From CAVVDY01 sp963815775 (GTDB lineage: Bacteria; Acidobacteriota; Terriglobia; Terriglobales; Acidobacteriaceae): DNA of 64,000 nucleotides. The DNA is taken from contig CAWFIB010000002.1 in NCBI GenBank assembly GCA_963815775.1, forward strand, positions 62,001 to 126,000. The letters run 5' to 3'. Position numbers and translations under genes: made by a program. The notes under the pieces are model-generated. The model ran no database searches, was not told the DNA's origin, and saw nothing but the letters and a program-made list of their open reading frames with translations. Numbering within the stretch: the stretch's first letter is position 1; each line of letters begins with the position of its first letter. Below are positions 24,549 through 32,364 of this stretch, in pieces.

Positions 24549-25331
24549 TTAACTGAAAAAGTCACCCCGGCAGAGTAACGTCGCAGGCCCTGTCAGGTAG
24601 ACTTCCCCATCCCAATCAACCGTCTGCGCACCTCCCAGAGTGAGCACGCGCACCGGCGACTTTGCTTTACCCGCATAAATCGCAGCCACCGCCGAGGCGC
24701 TCGATCCGGTGCCCGACGACAACGTCTGCCCAACCCCACGCTCCCATATACGTACGTCGACTTCGTGCTCGGTCAAGACGCGCACCAGTTCGACATTCGT
24801 CCCGTGAGGAAAGTCGCGATGGGTCGCAACCTCGGCAGCCAGTTCCTGCCATTGCGGCCCGAATTCGTCGACAAACATGACGAAGTGCGGATTGCCCATC
24901 GACACGGGGATCCCCCTCGCTTCGTCATAGCTCAAGCCGACCGCCAGTTCGCCGCCGACCTGCGGCTCGCCCATGGTGGTGCGAAATTGGAAGGTGTTGC
25001 CCTGGCGGGAGATCAGCTCGCACGTCTTGAGACCGGCGTCGGTCTCGATCCTGACCATGTCGCCAGGATGCTGAGAGCAATACCACGCCGCCACGCAGCG
25101 GGTTCCATTGCCCGAAATCTCGGCGTCGGAGCCGTCGGCATTCACCAGCCGGATGCGCAGATCAGCGTCCTGCGCCGGCAGGAGCCATTCAACCCCATCA
25201 GCGCCGACGCCATGGCGCCGATCGCAAATCGTGCGGGTAAAGGCGTGGATATCGCCAGACCAGCCTGGCGAGTGAATGATGAGAAAGTCGTTGCCGCAGG
25301 CGGTCGCCTTGATGAAACTCACGTCGGGCAT
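24549..25331 (-). CDS. dapF: Diaminopimelate epimerase homologue with Ser at both catalytic Cys positions
   Basis: 260 aa. Family landmarks: FIKATACGNDFLII, VGADGVEWL, DAEISGNGTRC, SMGNPHFVMFVD, GTNVELV and LSSGTGSSASAVAAI. DapF interconverts LL- and meso-diaminopimelate with two catalytic cysteines, normally in CGNG and CGTG. Here both positions are Ser (SGNG, SGTG), coded by TCG in each case. ATG 25331 begins at the conserved part; a TTG at 25370 would add 13 residues. It is 14 nt upstream of ldcA and divergent from murB, in a cell-wall cluster. Either an unusual active form or a related isomerase. Confidence 0.82.
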   Translation of the reverse strand: MPDVSFIKATACGNDFLIIHSPGWSGDIHAFTRTICDRRHGVGADGVEWLLPAQDADLRIRLVNADGSDAEISGNGTRCVAAWYCSQHPGDMVRIETDAGLKTCELISRQGNTFQFRTTMGEPQVGGELAVGLSYDEARGIPVSMGNPHFVMFVDEFGPQWQELAAEVATHRDFPHGTNVELVRVLTEHEVDVRIWERGVGQTLSSGTGSSASAVAAIYAGKAKSPVRVLTLGGAQTVDWDGEVYLTGPATLLCRGDFFS

Positions 25332-25450
25332 ATCAGTCGCACTCGCTGGAGAACTCGCGGATTCCAGCAAAAGGCAGGATACCCGAACATTGACCGGGTT
25401 TGTGCCGAGGGCCCGGATTTTGCCAGCAAGGCTATATTGATTGCTGAGCC

Positions 25451-26500
25451 ATGCTACTTCTGCAAAACGTTCCGCTGGCGCCGATGACTACGCTTGGCGT
25501 CGGCGGGCCGGCCGACTACTTCTGCCAGGCGCAAAGCGAGGCGGAAATTCGCGAGGCAATAATTTTCGCGCGCGAGCGGGACCTGCCGATCCTGGTCATG
25601 GGCGGAGGCAGCAACCTGGTGGTCTCCGACGCCGGGTTCCGAGGACTGGCGCTGAAGGTCGCCCTGTCAGGCATCCAGGAGCGCAGCCTGGGCAGCGGGC
25701 GGGTAGGTTTCAGCGTGGGCGCGGGCGAAGACTGGGACGCGTTCGTTGCCAAAACCGTTCAGTCGCGTTTTGCCGGACTGGAGTGCCTCAGCGGCATACC
25801 GGGAACAGTCGGTGGAACGCCGGTGCAGAACGTCGGGGCTTACGGGCAGGAGGTGTCGGAGACGATCACCGAGGTGCGGGCGGTGCATCTGGAATCGCTG
25901 GAGGCGATTACTTTCTCGAACGCCGATTGCCGCTTCGCCTATCGCAGCAGCCGCTTCAACTTCACCGATCGCGGCGAGTATGTCATCACCAGCGTCAGCT
26001 TCAGCCTGCAGCATCGCGGCAAGCCCACGATTCGCTATGCGGAGCTGGAGAGATACTTGGCGGACCATTCGTCCGAGCCGACGCTGGCGGAGACGCGCGA
26101 GGCGGTGCTGACCGTTCGGCGCAAGAAGGCCATGGTCCTCTCGCCCGGCCAAGAGGACTCCCGCAGCGCCGGATCGTTTTTCAAAAATCCAGTCATCCCG
26201 CAGAAGCAATACAACGAGCTTGCCGAGACACTGGCCGCTCGCGGCTTACAGTTGCCGAGCTATCCCGCCGGTGATGGGTCCAGGAAACTTCCGGCTGCCT
26301 GGCTGGTGGAGCACGCCGGGTTCTGCAAGGGCTTCACCAGGGGAGCTGCCGCCATATCGCGCCATCACGCTCTGGCAATTGTGAATCGCGGTGGCGCCAC
26401 GGCGGCAGAAATCGTGGCTCTCAAGGACGAGATACAGGCCGGAGTACGCCAGGCGTTTGGGATCGAGTTGCAGGCTGAGCCGGTCCTGGTCGGGTTCTGA
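25451..26500 (+). CDS. murB: UDP-N-acetylenolpyruvoylglucosamine reductase
   Basis: 349 aa flavoprotein that completes UDP-MurNAc synthesis. The FAD-binding N-terminal region has NVPLAPMTTLGVGGPADYF and ILVMGGGSNLVVSD. The substrate domain carries GLECLSGIPGTVGGTPVQNVGAYGQEV. The catalytic Ser is in SAGSFFKNPVI and the C terminus has FGIELQAEPVLVGF with the conserved Glu. This is type I MurB with E. coli-like length. Divergent from dapF with a 119-nt gap that must hold both promoters. Confidence 0.96.
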   Translation: MLLLQNVPLAPMTTLGVGGPADYFCQAQSEAEIREAIIFARERDLPILVMGGGSNLVVSDAGFRGLALKVALSGIQERSLGSGRVGFSVGAGEDWDAFVAKTVQSRFAGLECLSGIPGTVGGTPVQNVGAYGQEVSETITEVRAVHLESLEAITFSNADCRFAYRSSRFNFTDRGEYVITSVSFSLQHRGKPTIRYAELERYLADHSSEPTLAETREAVLTVRRKKAMVLSPGQEDSRSAGSFFKNPVIPQKQYNELAETLAARGLQLPSYPAGDGSRKLPAAWLVEHAGFCKGFTRGAAAISRHHALAIVNRGGATAAEIVALKDEIQAGVRQAFGIELQAEPVLVGF

Positions 26501-26618
26501 CGCTGTCGCGCAAAAAGGCTGGAGGGGCGGAGGGGATTCCTGACTGACAATAGGTAGGGACTTCGCAGGGCAGTTGGGAGGCGGCCCTCAACCGCCGCTG
26601 GAGCGGCCTCAGAGGTGA

Positions 26619-26846
26619 CTATACGACCTGGTGGTTAGCGCGGAACTGCTGTTCCAGACTTTCCATTCGGTCTTTCAGGGAGAGCTTCAGCTTCTTTAAG
26701 CGCACTTCTTCGAGTTTCTCTTCTTCGGACAAATATCTTTTGTGGATGAGGGACTCGAGCTGCTGTGCGTACTGCGAATGTTCGCTCGCCAGCCGACGAA
26801 ATTCTTCGTTGCTGGCGATAAGCTGATCACGTACCTGTGCTGCCAT
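26619..26846 (-). CDS. YdcH-like DUF465 protein
   Basis: 75 aa. A helical hairpin, LASEHSQYAQQLESLIHKRYLSEEEKLEEVRLKKLKLSLKDRMESLE, with the H-x-L and KK-LKLxDRM pattern of DUF465. Members are small coiled proteins of unknown function. Monocistronic; CGGAGGT precedes the ATG. Confidence 0.85.
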   Translation of the reverse strand: MAAQVRDQLIASNEEFRRLASEHSQYAQQLESLIHKRYLSEEEKLEEVRLKKLKLSLKDRMESLEQQFRANHQVV

Positions 26847-27127
26847 TCAGCGGACCTCCGAATGTTTGCGAATTTGAAGCTAGCATATGGCGTGAGCGGG
26901 CTTCAAGCGGATTTGTAACCTGCCCGTAATCTATTGTAGTTACGGGGTTAAGATTGGCAAGCCGGAGGACCGGTTGTCCCATCGTAGCGTCCTTTAGCTT
27001 TTGGCCATTCGCTCTTCTCTCTTCGTGGTATCGGCTCCGCGCGGCTGATTATTAGAACCAGCGGAAGGGGAACCGCCGCACGGGAAGGCCTATTCGCCGC
27101 GAAAAACGCGAAGAGCCAACCGCCGCC
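26847..27127. other. Intergenic stretch with weak heptamer-like sequence
   Basis: About 280 nt. It holds the promoter side of the DUF465 gene. Around 27001-27030 and 27097-27115 there are TTCGCTCTTC/GCGAAGAGCC-like words resembling the GCGAAGA repeat family in degenerate, inverted form. Confidence 0.35.
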
Positions 27128-27661
27128 CTACCTGGCATGTCTGGCGCGGTATAAGGCCCATGCTGCCAGCGTCTGTGCGTCGTCAATGATGTTGCTGCGG
27201 ATCTTCTCCTGGAACTCAGTCAGGCTAATGCGATGGACGACCAGGTCGTGTTCTTCGCGATCGGGACAACTCTGTCCCGGCGTAAGCCCCGTCGCCAGGA
27301 AAGCGTATTGGCGCTGATTGGAGTAGCCGATGGCGACGATGAAGGAGCCCAGCAGCTCCATGGTAGCTGCAACGATGCCGGTTTCCTGAAGCAGTTCCTG
27401 GCGCGCAATCGTCTCAGGATCGAGGCCATTGGCTTCGAGGCTGCCCTGGGGCAGTTCCAGCGAGCGGCGGCCGATGGGGTAGCGAAACTGCTCGACCAGG
27501 TAGATGGAATCGGCATCAATCGGGAGTATGACGGCGCTGTCGTACTTCTCGACCACGCCGTAGATTCCGCGCTGCCCGTTGTTGCGCTCGACATCGTCTT
27601 CGCGAACCGTCATCCACGGGTTGCGATACACCACGCGCGAGCTGAGTTGGCGAATAGACAC
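27128..27661 (-). CDS. Nudix hydrolase, ADP-ribose pyrophosphatase-like
   Basis: 177 aa from GTG 27661. The fold matches ADP-ribose/NDP-sugar pyrophosphatases (VYRNPWMTVREDDV, VEQFRYPIGRRSLELPQGSLE). The Nudix box reads PQGSLEANGLDPETIARQELLQETGI and is degenerate: Gln replaces the usual Arg and one Glu of REUXEE, and there is one extra residue before it. The remaining Glu residues could still bind metal. A subfamily with GxxE...RxEL..ETG boxes is known, so activity is likely but not certain. Monocistronic. Confidence 0.82.
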   Translation of the reverse strand: MSIRQLSSRVVYRNPWMTVREDDVERNNGQRGIYGVVEKYDSAVILPIDADSIYLVEQFRYPIGRRSLELPQGSLEANGLDPETIARQELLQETGIVAATMELLGSFIVAIGYSNQRQYAFLATGLTPGQSCPDREEHDLVVHRISLTEFQEKIRSNIIDDAQTLAAWALYRARHAR

Positions 27662-27711
27662 GTGGGACAGTGTCTCATGTCAGCCAGCGACACAGGAAAG
27701 CGGCGGAAGCG

Positions 27712-28494
27712 TTACTTCACCGTCTGCGCGGCCGGTTGCGGCTCGGTCACCAGAAGTAGTCCGCCGCCGCCGCGCACCAGCACGCGCTTGGGATCAACCA
27801 GGGTTATCTGGCCGTTCTTACTGTCGGCCGGCTGGCGCGAGATCTGCAAGTTGTCATCTCCATAAACACCACAGGCGTTGGTTGAAAACAGCCAGAAGGC
27901 CTGGACGTCGTTGTTATCGGGAGCGTTGCAGCCGGCGTCAGGATTCGCGCGCGGGATACCGATCACCGCTCCCGGCTCAGGAGACATGCCGACAGTGCCG
28001 TCTCCGGAGCGAACATCGTTGCGACCATAAACGACGTCCCCACCAACTTGCCGGGTGTTGTAGTCCCAAAGCGAGCTTCCGTCGAGGGCAACCGGGTTAA
28101 TGGGTTCGCGTGCCTCGGCGATGGCCATCATCGAGGCCACCGCCCGCAGCTTCGTAGTGATGGGAAGGTCTTTGCCGTTCATGCGGATGCGATCCACCAC
28201 GAACACAACCCGGGCAGGCGAGCCATCTCCACCACGCTTGACGGCCACAATGTGGCCTTTCAGCTCGGTGCCTGATTTGATGACACCGCGGTCGGGCAAA
28301 GGTACATCCTGCCTGAGCTTGGCGGAGATCTTCTCGCCAGGCTTGCTTTTATTGGAATCAAGATTGCTGTTGAGCATCACCGGCAGAAACGTCCCCAGCG
28401 GAAGCGTCTGCACCGGCTCGGCGGCATAAAGCTGCAAGGCAGCGAGCAGAAGTGCGGCGATCGAGATCAGGTTCAGTCTCAGAGGATTCTTCAT
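27712..28494 (-). CDS. Secreted hypothetical protein, tandem paralogue A
   Basis: 260 aa. Signal peptide MKNPLRLNLISIAALLLAALQLYAA. The N-terminal domain starts LPLGTFLPVMLNSNLDSNKSKPGEKISAKL and GTELKGHIV, a beta-barrel-like pattern. The central part has FVVDRIRMNGKDLPITT, and the C-terminal part has FWLFSTNACGVYG and a Lys/Val-rich end. Its start overlaps the stop of the upstream paralogue (ATGA). Function unknown. Envelope location is inferred from the signal peptide. Confidence 0.75.
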   Translation of the reverse strand: MKNPLRLNLISIAALLLAALQLYAAEPVQTLPLGTFLPVMLNSNLDSNKSKPGEKISAKLRQDVPLPDRGVIKSGTELKGHIVAVKRGGDGSPARVVFVVDRIRMNGKDLPITTKLRAVASMMAIAEAREPINPVALDGSSLWDYNTRQVGGDVVYGRNDVRSGDGTVGMSPEPGAVIGIPRANPDAGCNAPDNNDVQAFWLFSTNACGVYGDDNLQISRQPADSKNGQITLVDPKRVLVRGGGGLLLVTEPQPAAQTVK

Positions 28495-29316
28495 TGGTCT
28501 TTATCGTGGGCTTCACTCACGATGCTACCCGACGCTCCAGCCTCGTGACTATCGGCACTCGCCGAACCTGCAAGTGCGCCGCTGGAAACTACCATCAAGA
28601 GCCAGCCGCTTCCCGCACGGACCTCCAGCTTGCGTGGGGCCTCCAGCGCAATTTCACCAACGGGCTCCGACCGTCCCGCACGGGCCAGCGTCAGGGCGAC
28701 AAAGCCATAGACACCGCAGGCATCGGTGGAAAACACCCAGAACGACTGGGTGGTATTGCTGGCGCGGTCAGCGGCACAAGGCGACCATGGCCAGGTCTTG
28801 GGCCGGCCGAACACTTCTCCGACGGTGGTTGCTTTGGCTACCACACTCTGGCCCTCCGTGACCACGCCATCTCCGCGATAGACGACTTGTCCGCCGACCT
28901 GCGTGGTATTCCAATCGCGAATGCTCGATCCAAAGTCGTCGATCAGGTTGGTGGGCAGCTCAGCGTCGAAGACTGCCTGCATCGATGCCAGAGCACGCAG
29001 GCTGGTGGTGATGGGAAGGTCGCGACCCTGTATCCGGATGCGGTCGAAGACAAGCACCACGTGAGCCCGGCGTAGTCGCAGAGGCGGCCGTAGATTGCAG
29101 GACCTTTCCGCTTATTTCTGTCCCGCGAGGCAGGCGCATCCCGTCTACTTCGACATACTGCGCCAGTTTGCCGGAGAGGCGGGCGCCGGGCCTGATCTTC
29201 CCCGCCCGGATGGAGATGCTCAACTCGACCGGAAGCATGGTGCCAACCGGCAACTCCTGGGCAGCCGAGAAGATGGCCAACAGCAATAACAGTGCGACTG
29301 AGGATGCACGCTTCAC
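28491..29316 (-). pseudogene. Secreted paralogue B, frameshifted
   Basis: Paralogue of the downstream gene in two frames. The first frame (from GTG 29316, KRASSVALLLLLAIFSAAQELPVGTMLPVEL...GTEISGKVLQ) and the second (VLVFDRIRIQGRDLPITTSLRAL...FWVFSTDACGVYG) each align to the intact copy. The frame change lies near 29070-29080, where one extra base would account for it. GGGAGG lies upstream of GTG. It could be a true pseudogene, a sequencing error, or programmed frameshifting; there is no slippery heptamer obvious at the junction. Confidence 0.7.
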
Positions 29317-29483
29317 GGCGTTGTTAATCCTCCCGGTGGTCTGCGGGATGCGGCCAATGGCCGAGGTTTTTGGAACCTTTGCGACCGCCTGCCTGAACTT
29401 ATCATCGGAAGGCAGGCAGGTGCGGTGACAATTCGGTAAAGCCAGGCCGGGCCTCGGAAAACACAATCAGGAGAAGCAGGCAA

Positions 29484-29981
29484 ATGAAGACAAAGTGGAT
29501 AGTTTCAATCACGATTCTGGCGCTCATGTTTTGCGGCGGCACGGCGCTAAGCTACGCGCAGGGCCCTGGCCCCGACGGCCCGGGATGGGGCATGCATGAA
29601 CATGGGCCCATGGGCCATATGCTCCGTGACCTCGACCTTACCGACGCTCAGATGCAGCAGGTGAAGTCGATCATGGATGCCAATAAGGCCACCATGCACC
29701 CGCTGATGCAGCAGATGGCACAGAACCGGCTGGGTATGCTACAGGCCACGGCCAATGGCGCCTACAACCAGGCGGCAATCCAGACCCTGGCCAACCAGCA
29801 GGCGGCGCTGATGGCCCAGATGACGATGCAGCACGAAGCAATCCAGCACCAGATCTACACCCAGGTGCTCACACCCGATCAGCAGGCGAAGTTCAACCAG
29901 CGCCGCGCGGACCAGATCAAGCACATCACCGAGCATCTCCAGAGGATGCAGTCGGGAGCAACCCCGGCTCCGACGGAGTAA
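29484..29981 (+). CDS. Spy/CpxP-like periplasmic LTxxQ protein 1
   Basis: 165 aa. Signal peptide (cleavage near SYAQG), then a His/Met-rich segment (WGMHEHGPMGHML, residues about 35-48) and the LTDAQMQQVKSIM motif (LTxxQ) starting the helical Spy domain. A second LTPDQQAKF motif is near the end. Such proteins act as ATP-independent periplasmic chaperones or metal-stress proteins. The His/Met stretch could bind copper or another soft metal. GGAGAAGC precedes the start. A similar gene follows downstream. Confidence 0.85.
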   Translation: MKTKWIVSITILALMFCGGTALSYAQGPGPDGPGWGMHEHGPMGHMLRDLDLTDAQMQQVKSIMDANKATMHPLMQQMAQNRLGMLQATANGAYNQAAIQTLANQQAALMAQMTMQHEAIQHQIYTQVLTPDQQAKFNQRRADQIKHITEHLQRMQSGATPAPTE

Positions 29982-30131
29982 GGCCGGGCAATCCACGCTT
30001 TGGAGGAGGAGGGTTGCGCTGCGGAGCTACAAAACTTTACCGCAGCGCAATCAGTCTTTACCGTCATAGTTCCCCAAAGTGCGTTTGTATCTCTGACAGC
30101 CAAAAATTCTGTCAGAAGGAGTAGAAGAAAG

Positions 30132-30638
30132 ATGAGAACAAGATTCTGGATGGTCGCAGCAGCTTTGCTGGCCCTGGTTTTGACAGGTACCGCCATGCTG
30201 AGCTATGCGCAGCAAGACGCGACCTCCGCCCCACAAAAAGTTTGGCGCGGCCATCATGCCCGCATGGGTTATCTGATGCGAGAGTTGAACCTGACCGACG
30301 CGCAGAAGACCCAAATCAAAGATATCTTCCAGGCCAATAAGCAGGCCGGCCTCCCGCTGCTGCAACAGATGACGGCCAACAAGAAGGCCATGCTGGAAGC
30401 CACAGCCAACGGCAACTATGACCAGGCGAAGATCCAGGCCCTGGCCGTACAGCGAGCGCAGTTCATGTCGCAGTTGATTGTGCAAAAACAGGCGATCCGG
30501 CACCAGATCTACACTCAGGTGCTAACCGGTGAGCAGCGCGCCAAAGCCGACCAGTTGCGGGCGCAGAAGATCTCCCGCATTAACAGCCGGCTGCAGAAGT
30601 GGTCGCAAGCCGGGCCAGCAAACTCTACCGAGCAGTAA
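30132..30638 (+). CDS. Spy/CpxP-like periplasmic LTxxQ protein 2
   Basis: 168 aa. AAGGAG (about 30116) and ATG 30132 define the start; codons further upstream are not conserved-looking. Signal peptide ends near SYAQ. The helical domain has LNLTDAQKTQIKDIF and LTGEQRAKADQL, and between them shares ATANGxYxQA, QHQIYTQVLT-type segments with protein 1, so the pair arose by duplication. It lacks the His/Met-rich start (GHHARMG only). Followed by a strong terminator. Role probably extracytoplasmic stress. Confidence 0.86.
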   Translation: MRTRFWMVAAALLALVLTGTAMLSYAQQDATSAPQKVWRGHHARMGYLMRELNLTDAQKTQIKDIFQANKQAGLPLLQQMTANKKAMLEATANGNYDQAKIQALAVQRAQFMSQLIVQKQAIRHQIYTQVLTGEQRAKADQLRAQKISRINSRLQKWSQAGPANSTEQ

Positions 30639-30660
30639 CCTACTTGTCGTTTGCGCAACT

Positions 30661-30689
30661 GGGCAGGACTCAGGTCCTGCCCCTTTTTT
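30661..30689 (+). terminator. Intrinsic terminator after the Spy pair
   Basis: Perfect 9-bp stem GGGCAGGAC / GTCCTGCCC with loop TCAG, followed by CTTTTTTC. It lies between the convergent Spy and DHA2 genes. Confidence 0.92.
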
Positions 30690-30690
30690 C

Positions 30691-32253
30691 TTAGTGAATC
30701 ATCACTCCGCCCTTATGACTGGGCTTTCGCAGCAACAGAAGAAACGGAAGCATCCCCACGAACATGAACGCCATGAACAGAAACGTGTCGTTGTATGACA
30801 GCATGGCCGCTTGCTGCAGCAGGCTGCCCCAAAGCGCCTGGTATGCCTGATGAGTGGCCGTCGCCGCGCTCGAGCCCTGCTGCATGAAATATGCCTTCAT
30901 GCTCTGAAGGAACTGTTGCGCAGTGGCGCTGGAAGGATAGACATGGGCGCCGAGGTAGTGGATGTGAACCTGTTCCTTGCGGAACTGATAGGTCTGCACG
31001 ATGGCGATTCCGATGCTGGCGCCGATGTTGCGCATGAGGTTAAACAAGCTGGTGGCATTGCCCATACGCTCGTTGGGAATAGGGTCATTGGTGACGGTCG
31101 TCAGCGGCACGAAAACAAAGCCCAGCGCTGCCCCCTGAACCATCAAGGGCCACCAGAAATTCCAGAAACCCACGTTCAAACTGAGTCTTGAGAGTTCCCA
31201 CATGGCATAGGCCGAGGCACCCATGCCGATGGCCAGCAGCTTGCGCGAATCCACCTTGCCGGTGAGCTTGCCCACGATGGGCATGATGAGGAACGACGCC
31301 AGGCCACGGGGAAGGTTGGTCACGCCGGCGTGGGTTGCGGTATATCCCAGCAACACCTGCATCAGCAGGGGCAGCAGCACGGTGCTGCCATAGAGCACAA
31401 AGCCGATCAGCGTCATCAGCGCGGTGCCGATGGCGTAGGAACGGTATTTGAATACCGTGAGGTCAATGACCGGATGTTCGGCCTTGAGCTCGCGGATGAT
31501 CATCGCCGCAATCCCACCGACCGCAAGCACCGCCAGCGTGACGATGAAGTGTGAACCGAACCAGTCGTCCTCCTGCCCCTTGTCGAGCATGATCTGAAGG
31601 CTGCCAATGCCCACCGCCAGCAATCCAATGCCCCAGTAGTCAATGCCAGTCTTCGGCCGCCGCAGGTAGGGTGGATCAAAGATGAAGAGCTGGGTCAGGA
31701 TCAGCGCCACAATCCCAATGGGAATGTTGATGTAGAACACCCACCGCCAACTGTAGTTGTCGGTGAGCCATCCTCCTGCCACTGGTCCGAGCATCGGCGC
31801 GACAACGATTCCGAGCGCCCAGAAGGCCATCGCCTGCCCGCGTTTGTCGGGGGGAAACGACTCCAGCAGAATGGCTTGCGAGAGCGGCTGCAGCCCGCCG
31901 CCACACGCGCCCTGAACGATGCGGAAGAAGATCAGGAACGGGAGAGAGGGTGCCAGTCCGCACATGAACGAGGCCACGGTAAAGCCGGTGACGGAACTCA
32001 TCAGCAGGCGTTTGCGTCCGAAGCGGCCCGCCAGCCATCCGGTCAGCGGCAGCACGATGGCGTTGGCCACCAGATACGAGGTCAAGGTCCAGGTGGCTTC
32101 GTCGTTGCTCGCCGACAGGCTTCCCGCAATGTGCGGCAGCGACACATTGACCACCGTCGTGTCGAGCACCTCCATGAATGTGCTCGACATGACCGCGACG
32201 GCGATGAGCCACGGATTAATAGAAGGAAAAGCTGGGTTCGGACTTTCGGCCAT
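30691..32253 (-). CDS. DHA2-family MFS transporter (EmrB/QacA-like)
   Basis: 520 aa with the 14-transmembrane pattern of DHA2 drug:proton antiporters. N-terminal motif MEVLDTTVVNVSLPHIAGSL (motif D1) and GWLAGRFGRKR (motif A) are clear; MLGPVAGGWLTDNYSWRW matches motif C. In Gram-negative bacteria EmrB-type proteins usually work with a membrane-fusion protein, but no emrA-like gene is adjacent, so it may act alone. No ribosome-binding site is obvious near the ATG at 32253. Divergent from the radical SAM gene (111-nt gap). Confidence 0.93.
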   Translation of the reverse strand: MAESPNPAFPSINPWLIAVAVMSSTFMEVLDTTVVNVSLPHIAGSLSASNDEATWTLTSYLVANAIVLPLTGWLAGRFGRKRLLMSSVTGFTVASFMCGLAPSLPFLIFFRIVQGACGGGLQPLSQAILLESFPPDKRGQAMAFWALGIVVAPMLGPVAGGWLTDNYSWRWVFYINIPIGIVALILTQLFIFDPPYLRRPKTGIDYWGIGLLAVGIGSLQIMLDKGQEDDWFGSHFIVTLAVLAVGGIAAMIIRELKAEHPVIDLTVFKYRSYAIGTALMTLIGFVLYGSTVLLPLLMQVLLGYTATHAGVTNLPRGLASFLIMPIVGKLTGKVDSRKLLAIGMGASAYAMWELSRLSLNVGFWNFWWPLMVQGAALGFVFVPLTTVTNDPIPNERMGNATSLFNLMRNIGASIGIAIVQTYQFRKEQVHIHYLGAHVYPSSATAQQFLQSMKAYFMQQGSSAATATHQAYQALWGSLLQQAAMLSYNDTFLFMAFMFVGMLPFLLLLRKPSHKGGVMIH

Positions 32254-32364
32254 CGGTTAAGGCAGCACCCCAAGTGTGAGGAACGATTGTAAGAGTTCTG
32301 TCATTTCCATCTCAACGCTGTCCGCGTCACTGAAATTACGGCAACAGAATCCTAGGCTGATTGC

